A stretch of 64,000 bases of DNA from Aphanomyces cochlioides (GCA_019828595.1 JAHQRK010000021.1:1116001-1180000), one strand, 5' to 3'; numbered from the stretch's first letter, positions 25,566-37,359 are shown. Translations and numbers: made by a program. The notes: generated by a model not told the origin, from the sequence alone.

Positions 25566-27294
25566 AGCTCCGACAGCTCGAAGAGGCTGTCAAGTACAAG
25601 ACGTCGGTCGGAGACGTTGTGTAGTACGATGTATTAGTTGCAGAGGAGGCTCGCTCATGGAGTTGTGAATAAAAGTTGAGTCCCTGTTTGTAACTTTCTT
25701 GAGATCGAGGGGATTGCTGGCTGCTACAACGAGCTTTGAGCTCCACCAAGTAGAGCCGAGCTCACTTTGGGAGCTCGCAGAAACGCTGAGCTTCGTTGAA
25801 TTCGATCGGTTGAACGTTCGCTACGAGGTGATGCAGGACGAGGATGACTTCATGTTTATTCTTGACTTCTCAGGACAAAGTTGCGCAACACAAATGACAC
25901 ATTCCACCGATTTCTGCAAGATATCCAACTCGCTGGATACATGTACAATACAGTCTTCTGTGAAACTCGGCAGGCCAGAACCTGGCACTTCAGGCGCGAC
26001 TGCAGAGGAGAAATCGGCATTCATTTGGTCTCCCAATTGCGCTCGTTCGAGCTGGAATGCTCGCCAGAAGTGCCACGAAGGCGCACCTTCGACTCATGCA
26101 GCGCGGCTACTATGTAGAGATGGATCTTTTGTTTGGCCCGAGGCTACTGGACCATAGGTAGCCCGTGTTATGCTGCAGATTCTTCTCGACTTGGTTTAAG
26201 GGGAGCCTCCTACGTTTTCACAAACAGCGTGGAGAAAATGCAGAGTTGTGATATATCACAGTGCTTTCTTCCCGTGAGGTAGACTCTTCGGTAAAGAAGA
26301 CTACAGTAGGATCGCCCACCGTTGGTGTAGGTGGCTTGGGGGGGGGCATCTGTTGACTCACAGTCAACCATGCAAGACGACGGATGCGCCCACGCGAAAA
26401 TGGAGTCTTCATGGGTGATGTACATAGCTGGCTGCAAGTTGAAACTTGCTGATAGTTGAATGCCCTCCTCGCTTTCGGTTATAGCGTTCCGTTAACTAAA
26501 AAGCCTTCTCTCTGATCTTTATGCTGGAGAAGCTGCTAAACACCGAAGAGATTGCGTATGTGAAAACAATCGACAGCCATTCAAGTTACCCAGCTAATAA
26601 CAAGACGGCGGTAGTATAAATCCTACAAATCCTCTGCCCGCCACCCATTCTACCACAAACACATTTGACGGCAATCCCTTCAAGTTGAAACTAGCACTGC
26701 GTCTGACTTCATAAGCAGACAATACGACAGCGAGACGCAAGTTGACTGTAGAACGTCATCTGGATAAATCCCGACTTGGCAAGCTTTCGAGGGCCTACAG
26801 CCCTTGGTCGCCTCGTCACTCTCTCTGCGTGCCTTGCGCCCATGGCCGCACCGTGAAGAGCAACCAGCAAGACGCGATAGGCTGAAAAACAAAAAGTCGA
26901 ATGTTCCTTGAGCAAATGAGTGCCCGTCGGGGCGTGACAATTGGAACGATCTTTCCAGCTGGAGCATGCGCATGCGACCAGTCATGTTGTTGTCAAAGAT
27001 GAGGGGCTTTCATGAGAATGGAGGAAATCTCTAGAAAGATGTAGCATCGTCGTACGTTATCCATTGGCTATGCTTGAATCTGTTTTAGCTCATGGAAACA
27101 TTTATAAAATTCACAAGACTCTCTATGTTCAGACAAATTAGCTCCACCCGTGGGATGCGGCCATGTTGCGACAACCGTCGAAGGAAATGCGAGATTTTTC
27201 ACTGGTGTCGATGTGATTTTGCTCATTGGGTTGACGGGATCGATGGTCAAAGATCGCAAGTTCGTCAGTGTGCAGATTGCCCTTTCGTGACAAG
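25566..27294. other. spacer between two zinc-finger paralogues; no supported gene
   Basis: Short frames on both strands have no family motif. A run of nine or more G lies near 26339-26347. The 5' flank of the 27.3-kb gene is not obviously similar to that of the 25.0-kb copy outside the coding exons. Confidence 0.4.
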
Positions 27295-27803
27295 ATGGCC
27301 ATGGCCAAGAGCTCCATTGCGTATATTCTCAACCAGCCAACGTTCCGCTTGAAACGAGTACGATCGAGCGCATTATGAGCTAGCGTTCTATCGTCTGCGA
27401 CTAGGATCCACGGCCTTGCAAAGTCGACTTTTGTACCAAACATGCCAAGCGACTCGGGCTTTGCTGGCTCCATGGTACCTATTACCTGCTGACCTTGTCA
27501 CTAAGAGGAGCGTTTCGCTGTAGGAGGGTCTCAGGCGTGTACGATCGAAGGATGCAAGAACAAATCCAAGTCCCGTGGCTTGTGCTGGAGCCACGGCGGT
27601 GGCAAACGGTGCTCCGCTGCCGGCTGTCCCAAGACAGCTCTCCGCTTTGGCTTTTGTTGGGCTCATGGTGGAGGTTTGTGCTCTACGCCGTTGTAACAGT
27701 GTTGACGCGTCGTCTAGGGAAACGCTGTATCGCTCGGGGATGCAATCGACCGGGCTACGAGCGATTCAAGAACTACTGCGCGAGACATGGTCACTCTCCA
27801 TGA
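27295..27803 (+). CDS. WRKY19-like Cys/His zinc-finger protein, copy 3
   Basis: There are four exons: 27295-27357, 27405-27474, 27524-27673 and 27718-27803, with introns GTACGA...ACTAG, GTACCT...TGTAG and GTTTGT...TCTAG. It encodes 122 residues. The start MAMAKSSIAYILN matches the leader of the 25.0-kb copy (both continue ...FRL(T/K)R up to intron 1). The four units are PCKVDFCTKHAKRLGLCWLH, ACTIEGCKNKSKSRGLCWSH, RCSAAGCPKTALRFGFCWAH and RCIARGCNRPGYERFKNYC. The last intron splits the HGG|GKRC linker after the first base of a Gly codon, as in the other copies. It is the closest relative of the 25.0-kb gene in the window. Confidence 0.85.
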
Positions 27804-29134
27804 TCTGATGCTCTGGCCAGGGTGAAATGCGTTGATTGATGTTATGAAGGCGGCAGCTAGCAGCGGAAGTTTAGTCATTGTCGAGTTTATTTATGTATTG
27901 AGGATCTTGTCGTGGGTCGGCTTTGCAGGATTAGACGCTATTCTCGGTAGGCTAGACAGGTCTGACCAATTCGCTAGAGATGAGGTCGATGAAGCTCTCA
28001 TCCTAGTTATCTTGCCGATGCTGGCAAGGTCAAGCCGTTATGACATGAATGGAGCAAGGTCGCATGGAGGAATCAACCTAAAGACACTGTGACTTTCCAT
28101 CGTTTGTCCAGTCTTCTACTTGTTGTTTGTTTCGAGTTGTCTTTCTTGCACCCGATTTCGCCGAGTAAGGGCTAGAAGCAGCGTCACTTTGGCCAAGATG
28201 TCCGCGGGGTTGCGGAGAATGAAAGAATGCACGTGAAGTCAACAAAAAGATACGATAGCTGTCTGCAGATTCGTGTCCATCTTGGCCACGAGCGATATAC
28301 TTCTGTTTAGTAAATGGGTCTAGTATCGAGAAAATTAGTCCCAAGCGACTGAGTAAGCATATTATCGCGACACGTTTCGAGATTATATGCTGGGGCAAAT
28401 CAACTGATGTGCATGCAAACACTGAGGAGGGGACGCATCGCGAGAAGTTCTCAAACGGTGCAGCTACAAATAGAGCGGTGAAACGTTTCATGTCGTACTT
28501 CTTATACGGGGAAATGAAAGCCTGTCGACAGACAGCGCAGAGACAAAAGTTGTTGACTTTGCAAGATCGATTTTGTTATCCCAAGTAACTTGGCGACTTT
28601 ACTCTTCACCCCTGACTTGAATCAATTGGGTTCAAACCCGAATATTCACCTCCCGGACTCCAAAAGCCATTTGCATTGAATTGTTTCCAGAGGAAAGAAG
28701 TTGTTGCGTTCAATTGATTGCTTTTGGTGGAAGTTAGACTAATATCGAGCAGTATACACGGTATAACATTAATAGCCAATCAAAAATCAATTTAACTTAA
28801 TTCGTTAGTTCTATTGGTAGTTAATTATTCTTCAAAACTGGAATATACAAGTGTATCCACAATAGATTTAACATCGGGCATTGCATTAACAACAAAGCAC
28901 GTAGCAGAATGAAGTCCCAAAATAAAGGCAATCGAGTCCGCGATGTCTAGCGTTACACAGCGGGATTACCTTTTGAAATTTACTGTTTGTTTATTCCATT
29001 CCTCCTTGCAACGTTAATTTCGTAATGTAAATAGTGTGATTTAGAGAGGAAATACTATTTAATATCTACAATTTCTATTGTCGTTTGGGTCCAAAACTGG
29101 GGTTTCGAGATGTTTCGAAAATGTTTCAATTAAT
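27804..29134. other. intergenic; no supported gene
   Basis: The frames at 27832-28092 (+) and 28078-28491 (-) have no recognisable domain. The rest is AT-rich and leads into the repeat copy upstream of the START gene. Confidence 0.4.
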
Positions 29135-29274
29135 TGACGCATACACTATTTAAGGTTTACGCAAGCATTTTCTCGATCATGAACGTTAAATAGTGTAATT
29201 TCAAACGTTTTAAATGTTTGAAAAACATGTTCGAAGCATTCAATTTCATTTCATTTGAAGTTTGTATTGCGTCA
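29135..29274 (-). repeat. dispersed repeat, copy B (reverse of 13360-13517)
   Basis: This is a 140-bp reverse-oriented copy bounded by TGACGCA and TGCGTCA. Homology to the other copy continues to about 29340, close to the start of the START-domain gene at 29415. It may therefore contribute to that gene's promoter. It keeps the internal ACACTATTTAA / TTAAATAGTGT pair. Confidence 0.6.
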
Positions 29275-29414
29275 TTTTTGCGTCTGCGTCGATATTTTCT
29301 TTGCAAGATTCCAGTTTTTTTCTAGAGACACAATATTAGTATTTTAGCTTTTTGAATACATTTAGTGTGACGTTCAACACTAATTACCAAAATTAAGACA
29401 CTGGCTGATTCGAC

Positions 29415-30876
29415 ATGGACGATGCTTGGGACATCGCGACGGACTTGCCGTTCTTGATTGCCAAAGACGACGAGTTGAGCGACGAACTAGCCCAAGTGAG
29501 TGCAATTTTGACGTCGATTGATGAAGAAGTCAATGAATCCAGCAAGACCGTATCATCGCATCCAAAATCTGTCAAGAGGACATCGAATTCGCTGTCTGCA
29601 TCGATTACGGCACCTGCTTGGGTAAGTAACAAGTATGAGTTTCGACAGCGACAGGAGCTTCGCTTACTTCAAAAGCAAGTCACAGAGCTAAAAGAGCAGC
29701 TCGAGCTAGCTCGCATTTTCTCTGCGAAGAAGCTCGAGTTGCCAAAGTGGGAACGTGCTGCTCGTCTTGAACTGCAAGCCAAACTTCGTGCAATTGCTGA
29801 GAACGAGCAATTGAAGGCCGACATTCAAGGAAGCACGTCGTTTATTGCAACCATGCAAAAGTATTTCCGAAAGAAACCCCGCCTGTCGGTACGTTGACTA
29901 CCAAATTCCTTGGCATTGTGGTAATCGCTGTCGGTAGATGGACATTGATATCCATTCTGAAGAGTGGATGGAGTACAAATTGGCTGCCCAAGCATCCCTT
30001 CGGATTGCTGCTATCCATGCTATTGCCGACCGACAGTATCGCCGTATGGAGACTGCATTTATCAACGCCAACTTGATTGGCGTCGGTGGCAATGTATTCT
30101 GCATGAAACCCATCCGGCTGGCCAATTCCAAAGTCATAGTGCAGCTCATCAACCACGTGACTTTAGCCGCACCGTGTCATGCCGTCGGCATGGCTATTTG
30201 GCAAACTTTTCACATCCAGCAGCACAAAAGCACAAGCCAAACTGTTGAAACCCTCGACGAAACCTTGTTACCCTTGTCTGTAGGTTACCGAGGTCATCGA
30301 CGCCAACACAGTTTATGAACAATACACAGAGATGAAGAACGGCACACCATGTCACTCGAATACGATATCCAAGCTCTACATTGAATCCAACCGAGATGTG
30401 ATCGTGTGGCGAACGGTTCATGAAGACGAAATGACTCCAGATATGATCAAAGGCGCAGTGGAAGATCAGTGGGGATGGTATCGAGGTCCTCAACCCGCTC
30501 GTGATGGTGTTTTGATTCTAGGATTGAATTGACCCCGCTCGAGAACCCAAAGCATTGTCGATTGACACTCCTCATGCAAGTGATGGCGGATACGAACGAA
30601 TCCGCACTACCCCAATTGAAGATAGATACAACTGTCGATAGCATTGTGACGACGGTGGAGAAGTTTTCGTGCTCTTCGATACCCCAACTAGCACTTCCAA
30701 CCAGCGAGCCGCTAGAAGAGATTGATCGTCTCGAAATGAAGGAAGGGTTGCCTGCAAGTTTGCTGGCGTGGATAGAGAGAGGTCGCCGCAAGGAAATACT
30801 CATCCGCCGAGCGGTCAACCGTGCGATCCTCGACTTTAATGACACCTCCCCCCAACGAGAAATTTCAAATGCCTAA
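29415..30876 (+). CDS. oomycete coiled-coil plus START-like domain protein
   Basis: There are four exons: 29415-29888, 29938-30243, 30284-30477 and 30522-30876, giving 442 residues. The introns are GTACGT...GGTAG, GTTGAA...TGTAG and GTATCG...TCTAG. The layout is typical of a large oomycete family often annotated START-domain or M96 mating-specific protein. An acidic start (MDDAWDIATDLPFL) is followed by a basic coiled coil (EFRQRQELRLLQKQVTELKE, near 76-95). Then comes a lipid-binding-like fold with VTEVIDANTVYEQYTEMKNG, NRDVIVWRTVHEDEM and KGAVEDQWGW, and a C-terminal segment ending in FNDTSPQREISNA. It probably binds a lipid or other hydrophobic ligand; the ligand is unknown. Exon 3 was joined by choosing a GTTGAA donor, the only one restoring the VWRTV..EDEM frame. 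No membrane segment is seen. Confidence 0.82.
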
Positions 30877-30908
30877 ACTACAGTATAACTTTACCATCTT
30901 TTCAGTGT

Positions 30909-31324
30909 GTGGCCATTCACTTTCAGGCAGTCATGGGTGGATCACGTCATGGCTCGCCGTGCTTTGCCTTGCTTGACAATAGCTTTGGTCTGATTGTTCA
31001 GCTCGATGGTGCTGATCATTTGGGATTCGTGGCGAAGTGCATTATTATAGCAGGCACTTTGTACACAGGTCCAAATTGTATCGTGGTGGAGTTACAGACA
31101 TCGACACCGACATTCCCCGACCAGCCTCTTACGAGCTTGAATCTCACAAGTATTGCTTTAGTTGTCAATCGCAGGATGGCAGGTATTGGCATATCCTGGA
31201 GACTTCAATCAGCGACAGACGACCAACCGCTTCACTTTCCACAAAGAGCATCGTCTTATCCACTGACGACGACATCCGGGATACTTTAGCTCAAGCTTTA
31301 TCTGAAGCGAGGGGGGAAGTATAG
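30909..31324 (+). pseudogene. hypothetical protein remnant
   Basis: Two overlapping plus-strand frames look protein-like. The first (30909-31050) contains FALLDNSFGLIVQLDGADH. The second (31037-31324) contains YCFSCQSQDGRYWHILETS and ends DDDIRDTLAQALSEARGEV. A GTGCAT donor near 31037 and a later acceptor could join them, but I could not settle one. No family is recognised. It lies just downstream of the START gene on the same strand. Confidence 0.3.
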
Positions 31325-32139
31325 AACTGAGTTTTGATAAACTACCGGTAGTCGACTCAACACTCGTCGCCACTTCTGTGCTGCCTGGGGCTTTGCAATG
31401 AGCAGGTATGTACCAGTACGCACTCCTCATAGATGGGCAATCCCACAGGCAGGCTCATCAAAATTTGCCTGGGCCATGCGCGCACACATCCAACATATCA
31501 CGCTCCAAGAACAACGTGGATCTTGACGTTACTCTCGTGATTGCGATCGAATCGCCACTAGAGAGATTTCGCAAATGGCCTAGTCACGAAAAATCTCACG
31601 AAAAATATATTTTTTTACAGCGTATTGTTAAAAGTGATATTTTCATGACTTTTTGGTTGTGATTTTCTCACGAAAGTCCTCGTTTTCATGACCATGAAAA
31701 CTCAAGAGAAAACCTCTAGAAATGGAATATCTCAAAAATATGATAAGGGTATTTATTATTCCATGCAATGCACCTGACACAATCTATTTTCATGCACGCG
31801 AAAATAATGCTTCTGCAAAGTCGCAAATCGATGAAGAAGCACTTATGCACACTGGTATGTCGAGTGAAAGTTCATGTCTTTCTCCTTCAATTTTCAACGA
31901 GATGTGGTGTATGATTTGCTCCACCATTCCTTATCCACTCTGTCCTATGATATTTGTCATGATTGAATTATTTGCGAAACGCGCTCAAAAATTATCATGA
32001 AAAATCTCATCAGAAACTTTGTCATGATATTTTTCGTGAGAATGGCAATTTGCGAAATCTCACTGTCTTTGAAACTGCCTTGTCGTGCACATCCGTCAAA
32101 ATAAGCCGCTTTGAACATTAGTTATCTTCGAATTGATAA
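31325..32139. other. AT-rich spacer, nothing recognised
   Basis: No gene is visible. Repeated TCACGAAA-like words between 31580 and 32040 give a low-complexity look. The 92-codon frame at 31722-32000 has no motif. Confidence 0.4.
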
Positions 32140-33295
32140 GGCCGTGTTCGGCTAAGAATCATGATTCAGTTGTTGGCATCTGGATTTCAGAATCAAGTTT
32201 CAAGAGGAACCGGATTCATTCTGCAAATCTTGATTTGGACAAAATACAGTATCGTTTCCGAACACAAACCCCATCTACACTGTCAAACTCGATAAATAAT
32301 GACCAGTTGAGATGTGTTCATTCTGCATTGGCTGGTATGGACCAGGCTTGGGAACAATATAATCTTTTGTGATCTTCACCTCGCTGGCAATCCCGATAGA
32401 CTATCTTGCGAAGGATGTGTCAGACGGTAGGTTATCTTTTGTAGAAAGGAAGATAAGATTATCATGGCCGATTATCGGAACTGTTGCATTGTTTTGAGGA
32501 ATGTACCATATCGTTATATGATTGGTGCATATCTAGAAAAATTAGTTTGTATCTTTGCAACCTTAAAATGAAACGAATGCATGTTGGATTCAGCATTTTC
32601 TCATTGATCAAAAGACCGCAACAAGGACGCTCTGCGGCCTCCGTGTCAAGCACCACCAAGACCTCGACGCGACACAACATCGTGAAGTGCTGTGTGGGAC
32701 AAGCAAGAAGCTCATCAACGAGTAAAGCGGTGGCGCAACAGTGACGGCGTGAGTCATGCGTGATGGTAACGTGCGTGTTGGCAAAGGCGTGAAGCGATGA
32801 ACGGCGAAAACAATTGTGATTGGTGGTGCCAACGACTGCAGCCATGCTCCGCGAACGACAACCGTGGGGAGGCCCCGGCTAGAGTCGCTGAGGGGCTAAG
32901 ATCTAATTCTTTTTTAATTTATTATTGTTGTTTCTATTGTTGTGTTGCGTGTAGTGATTAACCACCATTATGCGAGTGTAAAAGCAACTTCTAGTCACCA
33001 GGGGGCATGAGTAGAATGATTCAACTTTACAAGTCCCCCCATCCTACACGGTGGAGCAAATCCTGCTGTGGTTCCGTACGGTACTTTAACACTATTTCAC
33101 GACTTTCTAAGGTAACAATACTATTTCTGAATACAACTCGATTCTAATTCCACTTCTTGAGGGGGTGAATCCGTGAGATTTTCAAAATCACCGCACATGT
33201 GAAGCTTAAAGATTATTAACAGCAGGTACTAAGCTCATAATGCTCCATATTTACTGAATGACATTCTTAGGCTTAACATGAAAAATGAAATTTGA

Positions 33296-34532
33296 TTATT
33301 GTTCATAAGCAGACAACGTGTTCAAAGTCCAATAGCCTGAGTTAGCGCGAAGAAATATGATCATTTCAAAATTCATCGGCGACATGTGCTTCCTATAATC
33401 AGTCAATATCCCCTTGGCAACGCTGAATAACCGTTCGACGATGTTGCTAGTTGGCAAAACAAGGCAAAGATTCACATACTTACTAGTCACAGAGCTCACC
33501 TTGCGTCGCTTAGCAGACAGGAGCTGCTCAGCACATGTACCTTCATCGCGGTCCTTGTCTTCAGATATAGGTTTGAGAAAGCGTTCGACACACAACGCCT
33601 GGCCCGTAGTAAGAAAGTTTTCGTCACCATTGAGAATGTAATTGATTCCATTTGATCCCAGGCAGGTAGCAGCTCCAAAAAGCGAGATACCATATTGAAC
33701 GTTGACGACCAGCGTGTCATGTTGCGGCGCACCGGAGCCAAGTGGCCCATGAGGTCGTTGATCGCCGTCAGTTCTTCTTCAAACGGAAGCAGCCACCGCT
33801 TGACTGCCAGGTTAAACTTGTGCGAATAGCATCCAACCAGAGGAACTGCACACAACCGGGCTATAGCACCATTGATGCTGCAATTGTCTCCAACAAAGAA
33901 GGCAACATTGTCCATCGATTTCCCATAAATTTTGAGTGTTTCGCGGATGAAGTTGACGTGGGCGGGTGCATCCAGTCTGTCGTCGTCCAAGAGAGAGGCC
34001 ATCGCTAGAAGCGCTGTCTTTTTTTTCCCAAGGCATTGGCATGAAGCGAATATTGCCGTGCGATGCGTCGTACCATCGGACCATCCATCGAAGCAGAGAC
34101 CAAAGCATTCAGGGAGTTCGGAAGCGATTTCACTTTCGACAGCCGACGTGAATTTTGCATTGCATGTTTGAGTGTTTTTGTGCAAATTGGTTTCAAAGCC
34201 GACATCCTGCGGGTTTCTTAGTCCTCCACAGAGGAAAAGGGCTGATTGGTTTCAATAACCCAACGAACCCAACGAGCAACATTTGTTGAAGTGGTGTTAA
34301 TGAAGCCGAGACTCTCGAGGGTAATTGTTGGGTCTTGACGTGCAAGTTCATATTTGAGACGATAGTCTTCGTGTTTCGAGTCAAGGTGACTATACAAGTT
34401 GCTGTATCCAGAGCCGCTGGGTCTGGTTCTTGTAGTGTTGCATATCTTGTACTTATAGCCCGTTGAGGACATTTTTGTGAAGTAGAAGGCGATGTGATCG
34501 CGTGCCGGCATTGAGAGGGGGGATATTGTCAA
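33296..34532 (-). pseudogene. hAT-superfamily transposase, broken
   Basis: Read leftward, a BED-type zinc finger (ICNTTRT...YSNLYSHLDSKH) is followed by a catalytic-type region with CFGLCFDGWSDGTTHR, FFVGDNCSINGA and YSHKFNLAVKRWL. The hAT C-terminal dimerisation region is CLVLPTSNIVERLFSVAKG. This is the normal hAT order. There is an in-frame stop at about 34219 (after FSSVED), a frame change near 34180, and another near 33560. The gene is therefore dead. A functional protein would have cut and pasted DNA with 8-bp target duplications. The exact ends of this inner element were not found. Confidence 0.78.
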
Positions 34533-34632
34533 ATGTGAACGATATGTACAAGTATCGAGGATCGCTTTGATAAATAATCGGTGGCTAGCAGGCAGTCAGA
34601 TAAATTATCGGCAAGATTTCTGCCACTCACTG

Positions 34633-35051
34633 TCAATTAGATAATCTTTTTAATAAGATAAAAGATACTTCTTTTTTTATCGATATATTTTTTCCCAAGC
34701 CTGATATGGACGAGAAGGTTGCTCTCTTTTGGACCCTTACGCTCGAGCTGAAGCTGCTGGCTTCATACAAGAAGGTGTTGATAAAGCAGTCACAAATACG
34801 TATGAGTTGTTCCATCTCAGCTCCACCCATCCGGAATGTGTCGTAAATGATGCGATCATCAGAGTCCTGTAAAGCACATCTCTGGTGCTCAATATATTCC
34901 ATCCCATGAACGACATCTCCGGACGGATGAAGCGCAAAATTGGTTCAACTTGATCTTCCCATGTGTCTTCAATAGAAATCGTAGCAGCAGCACACGCCAG
35001 AGAGCACGAGAGGACAAGCAAGTCGTCGTCACCGTCGTCCATCAATGCCAA
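34633..35051 (-). pseudogene. HARBI1-like nuclease, N-terminal remnant
   Basis: Two minus-strand frames meet near 34900: an acidic and hydrophobic start (MALMDDGDDDLLVLSCSL ... FIRPEMSFM) and then MEYIEHQRCALQDSDDRIIY followed by DTFRMGGAEMEQLIRICDCF. The second part has the wording of Harbinger transposase N-termini (short acidic helix, then ...FRMxxxxxEQLI...). The catalytic part is missing downstream, where hAT sequence begins. A single-base change or short intron is needed to join the frames. The assignment rests largely on the Harbinger-type termini around it. Confidence 0.45.
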
Positions 35052-35233
35052 ACTCTCTCAAAAATTGTTCTTTGGAATCCACCTGGAATCTACCTCCAAC
35101 CAAAAGCGAGAGGTAGATTCCAGAAATCAGGATCCTGAACCAGAATCCGAATTTGCCATTTTTTTCGACGTGTTCGGAAAAAGTATATTCTTTGACCTAG
35201 CCCTAACAGAATCATGATAAACCGAACACGGCC

Positions 35234-36194
35234 TAAAAGATCTACAGTGTATCTATCTGTCCACACTCTGGTGAATCCATGGTGGAATGTCAAAGTGTCA
35301 GGAATGTCATGCCACAAAGCCAAGATCTTCCACGCCTTCAGGATCGACCACGTTGTCTCTAGCCCAAGACGTACCTGTCTTGTACGACCCGCGGTGAACT
35401 ATATCGCTTTTCGATGCACGTCTGTGTCGCCTTCATGCAATAATCCGTCGAACTTTTCAACTCATCCCCCGTTTTCTTCGAGGGTATTGTCGATTGTCCT
35501 GTGAGATCACAGGCGAGAAAAACTACCCAAAGTGTGGCAATACAATGTCAGGTTGGACTCAACTTGCGTGCGACTTGGAGCTTTCGACAATTCTTTTTCG
35601 AAAAGTCGAACGATGATGTGACCTCGAAGTTGCTGATCTTGGGATTCCTCAACAGAGTGCTGCTTTGAAGCTCGCTTACGTCACACATCGACGTCGACCA
35701 TCACCCTGAAGCCAAGAAACCTCTTTCGCCCGACCACTCCAACCTTTTTCTTGACTGTCTGATGGACCTTGTGTCCCCTCGTACTCTGCAGGGGGAGCGC
35801 AGATTGACAAAGTTGCCCCAGACGATGACGCACTGGTTGATTTAGAACGTATGAGAACAAACACGATTGCGATCCTGTCATCGGTTTCGCGTGGATGTCG
35901 TGATTCCCTGTCACCGTGTGCCATCACGTTGCACGACGCAAATCCCTAAAACACACAGCTGGGTGAAAATATCGACCTCGTGCCACTCCCCAGGACGCAA
36001 CTTGCGATCTTGAGGGAAGTTCCAGGACCGTGTCGGCCACCACTTGGCTTGGGTTGAACGTGAATCAAGATAACAGTGACGGCAGAGATTTTGGGTAAGG
36101 AAGCTATAGCAGAGAAATGTTATGGCAACCATCTGCTTGAAGATATTATCCTGCTACAGTGATCCTCTCGCCTCGATGCCACTTCTAAAATTGA
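35234..36194. other. intergenic; short frames only
   Basis: The frames 35214-35504 (+), 35676-35927 (-) and 35911-36132 (-) have no family motif. One contains KLRPGEWHEVDIFTQL, which looks protein-like but is unassigned. Confidence 0.35.
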
Positions 36195-36599
36195 ATGGTG
36201 CAATTCGATCCATACGTCGCTGCTTTCGCCACTCGAGGGTTTGTTCCTGGCGAGGCCAGTGGACGCTATCGCCACCGCCCGTTGGCAATTGAAGCGTCTG
36301 CTATTGATGACCATACCCCCGATGGGGGAAGTAGTGTTCAAATTGACGTAGCGGTGGCTACACTATGCGAGGGGACGCTGCATAAAAATCATTGCGGTGG
36401 GAGTTGCCTCGAGCAGACAACTAGCTGGACTTGGCTGTGTCTGATAGATAAGCTCGATCGACTGGCGTATCTCGTCGAGTGGTTATCCCTGGTTGGCAGT
36501 GACAACTCTCCCCATGATGATGGTATCTCATCATTTTTTCGTGTCTTCGATGATGGGATCTTCGATCTTCTCATTCATCAATTTTCGTCAGTGGACACA

Positions 36600-37215
36600 A
36601 TGCCAATCGCGCAATCCAAGCTCTCGATCAACTTCATCCTGGCGAGTCAGCTTACGAGCTTGACGAAATCACACCCGAAACTTCGTTGTATCGTCGAATC
36701 CTGTTCGAAAACCGCTGTCTCCAAGAAACTTTGCATTGCTCATGGGGTGGGTTTTTGTCCATCACGAAAGAGGCAAGGCGACTCACTCTGCGTTAGGGGG
36801 GCAAACGGTGCAATGTGGCCGATTGCCCAAATGGTGCCAAGCGATATGGCAAATGCTGGCAGCATGGTACATGCCATAAGAGTTGCTTGCACTCATCCAT
36901 GCTCTAGGTGGATACACCTTGTGTACGATCCCCCATTGCACAAATCGAACAAAATCCAGAGGACTATGCTGGGCTCACGGTGGAGGCAAACCGTGCAAGT
37001 TTGACGCTTGCAACAAGACAGCCGTGAGTCGTGGACTCTGCTGGGGGCATGGTGGAGGTATGATACGTGATATCATCATGAAGGCTCATCAAGACGTAGG
37101 CAAGCGGTGCAAAGCCGAGGGTTGCCAAAAGCCAGCATACAATCGGAACGGCAATTTATGCAGTGTGCACAAGCGCCTTCCACACGTGCAATATCAGGAA
37201 AGGACTACTGCATGA
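36600..37215 (+). CDS. WRKY19-like Cys/His zinc-finger protein, copy 4
   Basis: There are four exons: 36600-36746, 36797-36866, 36908-37057 and 37100-37215, with introns GTGGGT...GTTAG, GTACAT...TCTAG and GTATGA...CGTAG. It encodes 160 residues. Units visible are RCIVESCSKTAVSKKLCIAH, RCNVADCPNGAKRYGKCWQH, LCTIPHCTNRTKSRGLCWAH, PCKFDACNKTAVSRGLCWGH and RCKAEGCQKPAYNRNGNLC. This is one unit more than the 25-kb and 27-kb copies, because exon 1 carries a finger of its own. Exons 2 and 3 are again exactly 70 and 150 nt. I chose the start MPIAQSKLSINFILA because it matches the leader of the other copies. However, the same frame is open with an ATG at 36195, which would add 135 residues. Confidence 0.85.
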
Positions 37216-37359
37216 TTTCTCTCTCACTCTGTTGCGTCTAACTTTTCAACTAACCTAATGTCTACATGTGCTGTCCCCTTGACTCATTCTGTGCAGTATA
37301 GACTTGAATGCTTGTCCAGCTAAAAGTCAGCCCGACGTCTGTTTCAAATCTTCTCCATT

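Larger units (their letters stand above)
32140..35233 (-). mobile_element. 3.1-kb element with Harbinger-type termini and TAA duplication
   Basis: The left end at 32140 reads GGCCGTGTTCGG. The right end at 35222-35233 is its exact inverse, CCGAACACGGCC. Just inside each, ATCATGATTC and GAATCATGAT are also inverted. TAA flanks both outer ends (32137-32139 and 35234-35236), the 3-bp target duplication expected for PIF/Harbinger elements. Inside lie a HARBI1-like 5' coding remnant (35051-34633) and, unexpectedly, hAT-type transposase remnants (34532-33296). The simplest reading is a Harbinger element into which a hAT element inserted. Confidence 0.65.

Noticed and set aside
28560..28650. GGGTTCAAACCC resembling a tRNA T-arm
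   Set aside because: No D-arm or anticodon arm at the correct distance.
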